NCBI GenBank assembly: GCA_963842455.1
Contig: CAWJHE010000009.1
Location: forward strand, 62,001-126,000
DNA length: 64,000 nt
Direction: 5' to 3'
Origin: CAWJHE01 sp963842455
GTDB lineage: Bacteria; Chloroflexota; Anaerolineae; Anaerolineales; UBA4823
Part shown: piece after piece, positions 27,457-34,861 of the stretch
Layout of the letters: every line of letters starts with the position of its first letter
How positions within the stretch are numbered: position 1 is the first letter of the stretch
Notes under the pieces: model-generated
Databases searched by the model: none
What the model was told of the DNA's origin: nothing
Seen by the model: only the letters and a program-made list of their open reading frames with translations
Translations under genes and position numbers: made by a program

Positions 27457-28680
27457 ATGCTGAAAGGGAAATTGCTAATAGGCCAATCTGGCGGACCAAC
27501 GCCGGTCATCAATGCCAGTCTGGCAGGTATCATCCTGGCAGCGCAAGTGCATGCCGAGATTGAAGATATTTACGGGATGGTCCATGGTATCGAGGGAGTA
27601 CTAAAAGACGAATTAATCGATCTCAATCAGGAAGCTCGGGGAGATATTCAGAACCTTCTATACACTCCTGCGTCTGCCCTGGGGTCGTGCCGGCACAAAA
27701 TCAAAGACAGCGAGTATGAACGAATTTTAGAAGTGTGTAAGATGCACAATATCCGCCACTTTGTTTATATTGGCGGGAACGACTCGATGGACACCTGTAT
27801 GCATATATCAGCCTTAGCCCAATCAATGGGTTATGAGCTGCAAGTGATGGGCGTTCCGAAAACAATCGATAATGATCTGGCTGTCACCGATCATAGCCCG
27901 GGATATGGGAGCGCAGCCCGATTTATGGCCCTGGCAGCTCGAGATGCCGGGCTTGATTTAGAAGCCATGGCGACATTCGAAGATGTATCCATCCTGGAGG
28001 CTATGGGGCGAAACGCAGGCTGGTTGGCGGCTGCATCAAGCCTGGCGAAATCGTCCGACGAGGATGCTCCCCACCTGGTTTATATCCCAGAGCAGACCTT
28101 TGATGAGAATCGGTTTCTGGACTCGGTCTCAAAAGTACACAGTCGTCTCCAGCGAGTATTTGTCGTTGTCTGCGAAGGCGTCCGTGATGCCAGCGGCGAT
28201 TTTGTGGGATCAAGCCGGATGAAAGAAACAAGAGATGCCTTTGGGCACACGCTGAACACTTTTACGACCGGAGTAGCGGCTTACCTGGCCGAGACAGTCA
28301 GCGAAAAGTTGGGGTTACGCGCTCGTTTTCTGCGTCCGGTCATCATTGGCCGCGCCATGAGCGCCTGTGTATCAGAAATTGATCGTCAAGAAGCCTATCA
28401 GGTTGGTCAAGAAGCGGTAAAGCAGTTAGCCGGTGATCAAACAGGTTTAATGATCACCCTGCACCGGGTTTCATCCGCTCCATACGCCTGTGAAACGGGT
28501 ATTGTCCCACTGAAACAAGTAGCAAATGCCGAAAAGTTACTGCCTCAAAATTTCTATGATACCCATCAAAATATGCCGAATGCAAATTTCAAAGCATATG
28601 CACTGCCATTGGTAGGCGAAGCCTGGCAACCAGCCATTCGGTTGACCAAAAAACGCGTCCCACCACTGGCTTCTACTTGA
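27457..28680 (+). CDS. pfkA: 6-phosphofructokinase, PPi-dependent type
   Basis: 407 aa PfkA-fold kinase. Start behind AGGAG. Nucleotide/PPi loop GQSGGPTPVINASLAGI at residues 8-24, then IGGNDSMDTCMH near 106 and GVPKTIDNDL near 131. E. coli ATP-PFK has Gly104 and Gly124. Here the equivalent positions are Asp (GGND) and Lys (PKTIDND), the signature of PPi-dependent enzymes. The Asp103 equivalent is Asn, as in a known PPi-PFK subgroup. Catalytic TIDND is intact. It would phosphorylate the keto-sugar phosphate from the NagB-like step with pyrophosphate, feeding the aldolase downstream. The reaction is reversible, which fits an energy-limited anaerobe. Confidence 0.82.
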   Translation: MLKGKLLIGQSGGPTPVINASLAGIILAAQVHAEIEDIYGMVHGIEGVLKDELIDLNQEARGDIQNLLYTPASALGSCRHKIKDSEYERILEVCKMHNIRHFVYIGGNDSMDTCMHISALAQSMGYELQVMGVPKTIDNDLAVTDHSPGYGSAARFMALAARDAGLDLEAMATFEDVSILEAMGRNAGWLAAASSLAKSSDEDAPHLVYIPEQTFDENRFLDSVSKVHSRLQRVFVVVCEGVRDASGDFVGSSRMKETRDAFGHTLNTFTTGVAAYLAETVSEKLGLRARFLRPVIIGRAMSACVSEIDRQEAYQVGQEAVKQLAGDQTGLMITLHRVSSAPYACETGIVPLKQVANAEKLLPQNFYDTHQNMPNANFKAYALPLVGEAWQPAIRLTKKRVPPLAST

Positions 28681-28794
28681 ACTGGTTTTCTTTCTTGATT
28701 TATTTGTTATGAGAAAGAATCAACAATTAATCTAATCAGCTAATCGCACTTCATGGGTCATGCATAATGTTCCGTGAGACGAAGTATCAAAAAA

Positions 28795-28830
28795 GCTTTG
28801 CGTAATTGGCGAGCTTTGCGAGAGATCAAA
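28795..28830 (+). repeat. Dispersed 'ctctgcg...ctctgcgagagat' repeat, copy 1
   Basis: One of four intergenic copies of a short repeat built from CT(T/C)TGCG units and ending in GCGAGAGATNA (others at 32574, 40801 and 48781). It covers the leader of the aldolase gene and stops just before its ribosome site AAAGGAG. An in-frame upstream start at 28774 would translate the repeat and is therefore rejected. Confidence 0.6.
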
Positions 28831-28845
28831 AAAGGAGATAATAAC

Positions 28846-29892
28846 ATGGAAAATTCTTCCTATTCAATCCAAGGTTATTCATTTGACCTTGAAAAATTTT
28901 TCCCGATGAGACTTTTTGAAAAAATCACTGAAATTCGGGTGGATTCACCAGAAATCATTGAACAGCAGGCAAAGGCACGCAAGCAGCGCAAAAAGCTTAC
29001 TCGGGATGGGAAGTTGACGATCCTGGCGGCTGATCATCCCGGGCGGGGTGTGAACGCTTTGGGCAACAATCCCTTGCGCATGGGCAACCGCTACGAATAC
29101 CTGGGGCGCATTCTGCGGGTTCTGACGGCGACTGACTTCGATGGATTTATGAGCACACCGGACATGATCGAAGACTTACTCATCCTGGACTACCTGGTTC
29201 AAGAAAATGGTGGGGATTCATTCTTGGATGAACGGATTCTGGTGGGTTGTATGCAGCGCGGTGGTGTAGCCGGCGTAGTTGGCGAAATTGATGACCGTTT
29301 TGGATCCTACACAGCCGACTCAATACACCATTTTCGTCTGGATGGCGGGAAGATGATGTTCCGGTTCGTACCTGATGATGAGCGCACAATTTGGACAATT
29401 GATTATTGCGCCAAAGCTATTAACGAACTCAACCGCTACAATCTAATTCCATTTGTTGAGCCTCTACGCATGGATTATCAAGATGGCAAATGGATCAGTA
29501 AAAATACTGCTGAAGAATTGGTCAAGCTGGTAGGCGTGATTGGCGCTTTAGGTGATTCTTCTCGTAATACCTGGATGAAGTTACCTTTTTGCGCCGGTTA
29601 TGAAAAAGTAGCCCTGGCCACCACACAGCCCATTCTCATGTTGGGTGGCGCTTCAAATGAAAACCCAACCCAAACTTATTACGATTTTTCAGCCGGGATG
29701 AGGACGCGCTCAAATATTCGAGGCGCTCTGGTTGGGCGAAATGTTTCTTTCCCAGGTCTTGAAGATCCCGCTGCGGTTGCCCAAGCAATTTATGCCATTG
29801 TCCACACGGGTGCAACCGGTGCTGATGCCATCGATATTACCATGACCCAGCGCGGTCAGGAAATGGATTACCTCCAAGATTTGTTTAGCTGA
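28846..29892 (+). CDS. DhnA/Cgl0159-type class I aldolase-like protein
   Basis: 348 aa (beta/alpha)8 protein. The ATG at 28846 is chosen for its AAAGGAG ribosome site 9 bases away. KLTILAADHPGRGVNALG near residue 55 is the typical opening strand, followed by DFDGFMSTPDMIEDLLIL, ILVGCMQRGGVAG, YNLIPFVEPLRMDY and LPFCAGYEKVALATTQPILMLGG. This family includes the Cgl0159 protein of inositol clusters and is related to DhnA fructose-bisphosphate aldolases. In this operon it would cleave the bisphosphate made by the PPi-PFK into two trioses. The Schiff-base lysine cannot be assigned with certainty. Confidence 0.75.
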   Translation: MENSSYSIQGYSFDLEKFFPMRLFEKITEIRVDSPEIIEQQAKARKQRKKLTRDGKLTILAADHPGRGVNALGNNPLRMGNRYEYLGRILRVLTATDFDGFMSTPDMIEDLLILDYLVQENGGDSFLDERILVGCMQRGGVAGVVGEIDDRFGSYTADSIHHFRLDGGKMMFRFVPDDERTIWTIDYCAKAINELNRYNLIPFVEPLRMDYQDGKWISKNTAEELVKLVGVIGALGDSSRNTWMKLPFCAGYEKVALATTQPILMLGGASNENPTQTYYDFSAGMRTRSNIRGALVGRNVSFPGLEDPAAVAQAIYAIVHTGATGADAIDITMTQRGQEMDYLQDLFS

Positions 29893-30006
29893 GTGATTTT
29901 TATTGGATCTTATCCATTTGCTGAACTGTAAAGGCGAACACACATGGAATTGGCTGAATATTCCATGGCCAGCTTATCGTTTGAGCCATAAAGGGGAAGA
30001 ACAGCT

Positions 30007-31011
30007 ATGAGAGTTTTGATTATTGGAGGCACGGGTCAAATCAGCCAGGAGATTTCCAGGCAATTTCTGCAGGCAGGGGCGGAAATCACCCTGTATCACC
30101 GGGGCAAAACCCTGCTGCCAGATCTACACGGTTATCGTTCAATTATTGGAGACCGCAGAGACTCGACGCGCTTCGAACAGCAGATGGCTGAAGCCGGTCC
30201 TTTTGATTGCGTTATTGACATGGTATGCTTTTTACCCCAGGAAGCGGAAAGCCTGGTACGCGCTTTTAGCCATCGCACCAACCAACTCATTTTCTGCAGC
30301 TCGGCTGCTGTTTACCAACGCCCGGCCAGCAAGTACCCCATCACAGAGGCTGAACCACTCATCCCAACCAGCGCCTACGGTCAGGACAAGGCTCACTGCG
30401 AAAACATTCTGATGACTGCACAGGAGAAGAATTTTTTCAATATTACCGTTATCAGACCGGCCAACACATATGGACCGGGGGGCGACCTGATATACACCCT
30501 GGGTTGGGGAAATGGGTTTCTAGACCGAATACGCAAAGGCAAACCCCTGGTTTCGCCAGGGGATGGCTCAACTTTGCGCGCTTACTGCCATGCACAGGAT
30601 GCCGCCAGAGCTTTTGTAAACGCAGCCGGTAATTCGCGCTCCTTTGGGCAAATCTATCATGTTACCGGTGAAGAATGGCTTACCTGGGATCGATATTTTG
30701 AAATCATCGCCCAAGCAATGGACCAACCTTCTCCCCAGCTTGTTCATATCCCTTGTGATATATTGTTTGCCATGGCGCCTGACCGGCTACCGGATGTCAT
30801 TGAGAATTATCGCTTTAATAATATTTTCGACAACCAGGCTGCCCAGGAAGATTTAGGTTTTCGTTACACGATTCCGTTCAGCGAAGGAGTACGCCAAACA
30901 ATTGCCTGGTTGGAGTTGAACAATCGCATTCAGAACAGCGATCATGAACCTTTCGACGATATGATTATCGCAGCTTGGAATGCGCGCCAAACCGGTTATC
31001 CGCTCATTTGA
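30007..31011 (+). CDS. NAD-dependent epimerase/dehydratase (extended SDR)
   Basis: 334 aa. Start behind AGGGGAAG. NAD-binding GGTGQISQEISRQFL at residues 7-21, a VIDMVCFLPQEAESLVRAF stretch, the active-site Ser-Ser strand LIFCSSAAVYQ near 97, and Tyr-x3-Lys as YGQDKAHCENIL near 129-140. VIRPANTYGPGGD and a TLRAYCHAQDAARAFVNA segment are typical of UDP-sugar epimerase-like SDRs. Last gene of the plus-strand run. Its stop at 31011 directly abuts the end of the converging aminotransferase gene. It probably acts on a free or activated sugar of this pathway. Confidence 0.82.
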   Translation: MRVLIIGGTGQISQEISRQFLQAGAEITLYHRGKTLLPDLHGYRSIIGDRRDSTRFEQQMAEAGPFDCVIDMVCFLPQEAESLVRAFSHRTNQLIFCSSAAVYQRPASKYPITEAEPLIPTSAYGQDKAHCENILMTAQEKNFFNITVIRPANTYGPGGDLIYTLGWGNGFLDRIRKGKPLVSPGDGSTLRAYCHAQDAARAFVNAAGNSRSFGQIYHVTGEEWLTWDRYFEIIAQAMDQPSPQLVHIPCDILFAMAPDRLPDVIENYRFNNIFDNQAAQEDLGFRYTIPFSEGVRQTIAWLELNNRIQNSDHEPFDDMIIAAWNARQTGYPLI

Positions 31012-32235
31012 TCACAGTAATTCCAGGTGATGCTGATAAATTTTATTCACCGCCTCAACAATGTCCAACACATCCGAAGGTTCGCCCAACAACACTGAGT
31101 GTGCTAACCAGCAGGCTTCCTGGCAGGCTTGTTCACTAACCGGCAACGCAACCTGAGCATAATCTGGATATTCTGTAGTCGGGCAAGTGTACGGTCCGAA
31201 AGCATGGTTCAAAAAAACCGGCTGCCTGTTTAAAGGCCGGTCATACCCTGAAGAACACGGAATACCCTCAGCTTTTAACGCATCTAGAAATTTATCGCGC
31301 GGCAATCCGTGAAAGGTATTGGCGTCATACCGAAAGATATACAAATGGTAGCTATGCCGGGATTCCCCAAAACCGCGCAGCATGGGGCGTATCCCAGGAA
31401 TTTTTGAGAGCTCATGATTTAAAAGCAACCCGTTGGATTCCCGGACCTGCACCTGTTCTTCAAGACGATCCATCTGGGCGCCAAGCAAGGCTGCCTGAAA
31501 TTCATTCATACGGTAATTTCCACCCAGGAGGTGGTGTTCATACCAGGCGCTATCTGGAAATCTTCCGCAGGTATGCAAAGATCTGCACAGGCGTTCTAAC
31601 TTTTCATCAGAAGTCAGAATTATTCCACCCTCACCGCTGGTCAGGTTCTTGGAAGCTTGAAAAGAGAAGGTCGACATCTCCCCAATAGAGCCCAGGCGCC
31701 TGCCCTGGTATTCAGCGCCATGAGCATGCGCCGCATCTTCTATCACTACCAACCCATATCGATTGGCAATCTCCATGATTTCATGCATTGCAGCCGCCTG
31801 TCCAGCAAAATGTACGGGGATCACAGCCCTGGTTTTTGAAGAAATAGCGTCCTCAAATGTTTTCGGATCTAAACAGTAAGTATCTGGAGAAATATCCACA
31901 AAAATGGGAACAGCATTGACCTCCACCACTGCGCTAGCCGTCGAAAAGAAAGTATATGCAGGCACAATCACTTCATCGCCTGGTTTAATTCCCGCCGCGT
32001 GCAATGCCAGGCGGATGGCGACTGAGCCGTTGACCACACCAATCCCAAAACGCGCACCCTGATAACCTGCGAATCGCTGCTCGAAGAGTTCTGTCCTATT
32101 TCCCTGGTGACGTCCCCATTTTCCGCTTTTCAGAACACTCATCAAGGCTTGTTCATCCGCATCATTGACAACAGGCCATGCTGGAAAAGGTCTGGAACGC
32201 ACTGGAGCGCCGCCAAGAATTGCAAGATCAGACAT
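31012..32235 (-). CDS. DegT/DnrJ/EryC1/StrS aminotransferase
   Basis: 407 aa PLP enzyme, start at 32235 behind GGAGGTG; an upstream in-frame start at 32313 lacks a ribosome site. Motifs: GKWGRHQGNRTELFEQRFAGYQG, VIVPAYTFFSTASAVVEVNA, VIEDAAHAHGAEYQGRRLG and the PLP-lysine region FSFQASKNLTSGEGGII near 190. Members of this family transaminate keto sugars and keto-inositols, or dehydrate sugars. In a catabolic cluster with Gfo/Idh and NagB-like proteins it could remove or transfer the amino group of an amino sugar or aminocyclitol. It is the only gene of this section on the minus strand. Confidence 0.85.
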   Translation of the reverse strand: MSDLAILGGAPVRSRPFPAWPVVNDADEQALMSVLKSGKWGRHQGNRTELFEQRFAGYQGARFGIGVVNGSVAIRLALHAAGIKPGDEVIVPAYTFFSTASAVVEVNAVPIFVDISPDTYCLDPKTFEDAISSKTRAVIPVHFAGQAAAMHEIMEIANRYGLVVIEDAAHAHGAEYQGRRLGSIGEMSTFSFQASKNLTSGEGGIILTSDEKLERLCRSLHTCGRFPDSAWYEHHLLGGNYRMNEFQAALLGAQMDRLEEQVQVRESNGLLLNHELSKIPGIRPMLRGFGESRHSYHLYIFRYDANTFHGLPRDKFLDALKAEGIPCSSGYDRPLNRQPVFLNHAFGPYTCPTTEYPDYAQVALPVSEQACQEACWLAHSVLLGEPSDVLDIVEAVNKIYQHHLELL

Positions 32236-32432
32236 TGAAACACCTCCAGCGAAAAAATTTTGCTGGCATTTAAGATTAAGAATGGGGGTTGCTGACTGTT
32301 TTTCAAGGATCATCTGTAAAGTTGGTTTTGTACCAGAAAGTAATTGATTGATTTTCTTATATTCTTGCGCATTATCATCTAATATCTGATTGATTATAAA
32401 CCGGTTTTTTGATTATTTTTAGACCAAGAATC

Positions 32433-32469
32433 TTGACAGGCTTAACGCATATGATATGATAAGTTATCA
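32433..32469 (+). promoter_or_regulatory. Sigma-70 promoter with overlapping palindromic operator
   Basis: TTGACA at 32433-32438 and TATGAT at 32455-32460 are 16 bases apart. TGATAA-G-TTATCA (32457-32469) is a perfect palindrome overlapping the -10 box, so a regulator bound there would repress. The promoter drives the second DeoR gene with a leader of about 200 bases. Confidence 0.6.
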
Positions 32470-32573
32470 ATTGGTTGGTTCCGGTAACCAGCGAAAACAA
32501 AAACACTTCATGCATGCTTGCACTTCGTAGATCATGCCATATGATCCGCGATTAATGATCACATAAAAGAAAG

Positions 32574-32612
32574 GCTCTGCGTTCTCCACTGGCTCTGCGA
32601 GAGATCATAAAA
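32574..32612 (+). repeat. Dispersed repeat, copy 2
   Basis: Reads GCTCTGCG followed by an 11-base spacer and then GGCTCTGCGAGAGATCATA. It matches the copies at 28795 and 40801 in layout, and lies in the leader of the second DeoR gene in the same orientation as the gene. Confidence 0.6.
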
Positions 32613-32675
32613 GTTACGACAACGAATTGACAATTTTTCCAATAAAAAGTGGCGAGGAAATCCCAGGATAAAAGT

Positions 32676-33440
32676 ATGAGTAAAAGAGACGAGCAAATTA
32701 TTGAGTTAGTACATAAATATGGCGAACTATCTGTTCAGGAATTAAGTGATCTATTGGGCATCTCGCCTTCCACGGTTCGCCGAGATCTGGTTTCTGTAGG
32801 AGACCACCGTTTTATCGAACGGACACACGGAGGCGTCACCCTGGCCACCGTGATCAAATACAACAACTTGTGTGTCAATCGCGTTGCTATCGACCCCCGT
32901 GAAATACGCAGCATTGCTTCTCGAGCTGCTGAGATGATCCACCCCGGTGATGTTGTCGGTTTAAGCGGCGGTGAAATCTGCACCTACCTGGCTTACCTGC
33001 TGCGCATGAAGGAAGACATTACCGTCGTCACCAATGCCATCAATGTTGCAGTTGAACTGGTATGCCTGCCAGGCATCCAGGTGCGCCTGACTGGTGGACG
33101 CTTAAATTCAGGCTCATTCGAGCTGACCGGAAAAAGCCTGGAACCCAGTTTGGAAGGTGTTCACATCCAAAAATTTTTCCTGGGAACCGACGGCCTGTCA
33201 TTGGATTACGGCGTGACTGCGCACGATGAAGCTGAAGCGACTGCCTCACGCGATATGATGACGCACACAGCTACCAATATCGTTTTAGCCGACAGCCGGA
33301 AATTTAAAATTACCAGTTTTGCCCAAGTAGCTCCATTAACGGAGTTCCAGACCATTATTACCACCGAGCTCGTGACACAGAGTATTCAAAATGAATTCAA
33401 GAAAACAGGATTAGAAATCATTGTCGCACCACTTCTCTGA
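32676..33440 (+). CDS. DeoR-family transcriptional regulator 2
   Basis: 254 aa, ATG at 32676 with AGGA 7 bases before. A GTG at 32649 in frame is less likely. The winged helix reads LVHKYGELSVQELSDLLGISPSTVRRDL, with the standard RRDL, then IERTHGGVTL. The sensor domain is strongly similar to regulator 1 (GLSGGEICTYLA, VVTNAINVAVEL, GGRLNSGSFELTG, FLGTDGLSLDYGVT). The two regulators look like paralogues, each placed before a NagB-like gene. Effector probably a sugar phosphate. Confidence 0.88.
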   Translation: MSKRDEQIIELVHKYGELSVQELSDLLGISPSTVRRDLVSVGDHRFIERTHGGVTLATVIKYNNLCVNRVAIDPREIRSIASRAAEMIHPGDVVGLSGGEICTYLAYLLRMKEDITVVTNAINVAVELVCLPGIQVRLTGGRLNSGSFELTGKSLEPSLEGVHIQKFFLGTDGLSLDYGVTAHDEAEATASRDMMTHTATNIVLADSRKFKITSFAQVAPLTEFQTIITTELVTQSIQNEFKKTGLEIIVAPLL

Positions 33441-33527
33441 ACCTATCGAGCATCCTGTTAGTTGTTCTAAAGGCTGCTCTTCATAACACGCACTTCCCAA
33501 GCCAACACCCGGAATCTGGAGGAAAGA

Positions 33528-34373
33528 ATGACCCATTATTATGCAATTCGCCCTGAAGAGTTCTCCTTACATAGCCCATTCAAGTTTAACCTGCTAAAGA
33601 CCCATGATGACCTATGCCAGCTATTTGCTCGCGAGTTAGTCGATCTTATCAAGAACAACACAACCAAAGGGGAAATGACCAAGGTTATCCTCCCGGTTGG
33701 CCCGCTGGATTACCGCGCCTTCGCAGAGCTGTGCAATCAAGAAAGGGTCAGCTGCGAGTCCCTGGTCGTCTTCTCTATGGATGAATATGCCAATGCAGAT
33801 GGCAGCGCGGTTTCTGTAGATCATCCACTCAGCTTCCGAGCATTTTACCAGCGCAATTTATTGGATTTGCTAGAGCCGGATTTAAAACTTCCTCCTGAGC
33901 AATTAATCCTTCCAGATCCAGAAAATCTCGACCTGGTACGACAGAAGATGGATCAATACGGTCCCATTGACATCTGTTACGGAGGCTTTGGAATCAATGG
34001 TCACTTTGCCTTTAACAGCCCGCCTTTAGAGGAAACAGACGTAGAGACATTCAAAAACACCAGCATTCGGATTGTTCAACCGCGTGAAGGCGATATTGTC
34101 CAGATGGCAATTGGCGGTACAGCCGGCAACCTGGAAATTATCCCACCCAAAGCAGCCACCCTCGGGATGAAAGAACTGCTCAGCGCCAAGCAAATGCACC
34201 TGACATTCATGCGCTCCTGGCATGCCGGCGTATTGCGGCGAGGATTATTTGGACCGGTTACGGCTTCATTCCCTGGATCGCTAGTCCAGCTTCATCCCAA
34301 TGTAACAGTATCGGTTACAGAAATTGCCGCCCAGGTGCCACCATTTAGTATCCTGCAGAGCCCAGGTAAGTAA
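33528..34373 (+). CDS. NagB-family protein 2 with altered active site
   Basis: 281 aa, start behind GGAGG, 87 bases after regulator 2. Same fold as the NagB-like protein at 26580: VILPVGPLDYRAFAELCNQ, VVFSMDEYANADG (catalytic Asp kept) and YGGFGINGHFAFNSPP. At the E. coli Asp141-His143-Glu148 positions it has Asn, His and Ser, so two of three ring-opening/deamination residues are gone. This argues against glucosamine-6-phosphate deamination. It may be an isomerase for another sugar phosphate or a non-catalytic partner of paralogue 1. No partner gene follows; a 488-base gap separates it from malE. Confidence 0.72.
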   Translation: MTHYYAIRPEEFSLHSPFKFNLLKTHDDLCQLFARELVDLIKNNTTKGEMTKVILPVGPLDYRAFAELCNQERVSCESLVVFSMDEYANADGSAVSVDHPLSFRAFYQRNLLDLLEPDLKLPPEQLILPDPENLDLVRQKMDQYGPIDICYGGFGINGHFAFNSPPLEETDVETFKNTSIRIVQPREGDIVQMAIGGTAGNLEIIPPKAATLGMKELLSAKQMHLTFMRSWHAGVLRRGLFGPVTASFPGSLVQLHPNVTVSVTEIAAQVPPFSILQSPGK

Positions 34374-34861
34374 ACGCAGACGACCAGTCGGAAAATCGTA
34401 AGGTAAAAAATTATCACAGGCTAAAGGTTAATTTCCTGGCAGGTTGGGTCTGATGATCTGCTACAATATCCACGCTTTATCTGATCTATTCGGTAATAGA
34501 TCTTATCATGCCCCGTGACCTATGAATTTTAATGGGAGCGGGGCATCTTCGCGGAGATATAAGAATATTTGATTATTAATCATTAAATATTAATTTAGCA
34601 GTTTAAGCCAAGAAGAGGTAAAATTATACATATGGCGGGAGAGAAAATTATCCGCCAGTCACATGGGGCATCTCAGATAGCATTACAGCCTTCCCTATCC
34701 ATTTTTTGTGATTTTGAGTTCTTTATTTTCAAAGCGCTCAATGACACTTGACAATAACCTTTACAAGGAGGTGGGAGTATTCGATTAATTCTGACTGAGA
34801 TGATTTGAACTTGTCAATACAAGCGTTCTATATTAACAACACTTTTTAGGAGAAGAAGAAT
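34374..34861. promoter_or_regulatory. Leader and regulatory region of the maltodextrin locus
   Basis: 488 bases without a gene. Contents: a hairpin ATGCCCCG/CGGGGCAT at 34508-34546 that may end the NagB-2 transcript; a hairpin TGGCGG/CCGCCA at 34633-34657; TTGACA at 34748-34753 without a good -10; and TTGAAC (34805) with TATATT (34829) 18 bases on as a possible promoter, followed by a ribosome site AGGAGAAG just before malE. CTTGTCAATACAAG near 34810 is partly palindromic. Confidence 0.45.

Larger units (their letters stand above)
32236..32675. promoter_or_regulatory. Divergent region between the aminotransferase and DeoR gene 2
   Basis: 440 bases without a gene. It holds a strong plus-strand promoter with an overlapping palindrome (32433-32469), a near-palindrome GGTTCCGGTAACC around 32480, an inverted repeat GATCAT/ATGATC at 32530-32546, one copy of the dispersed repeat (32574-32612), and a palindrome AATTGACAATT just before the DeoR gene. 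Confidence 0.5.

Noticed and set aside
28774..28845. Upstream in-frame start extending the aldolase-like protein by 24 residues
   Set aside because: The extension translates the dispersed intergenic repeat and has no ribosome site, while ATG 28846 has AAAGGAG at good distance.
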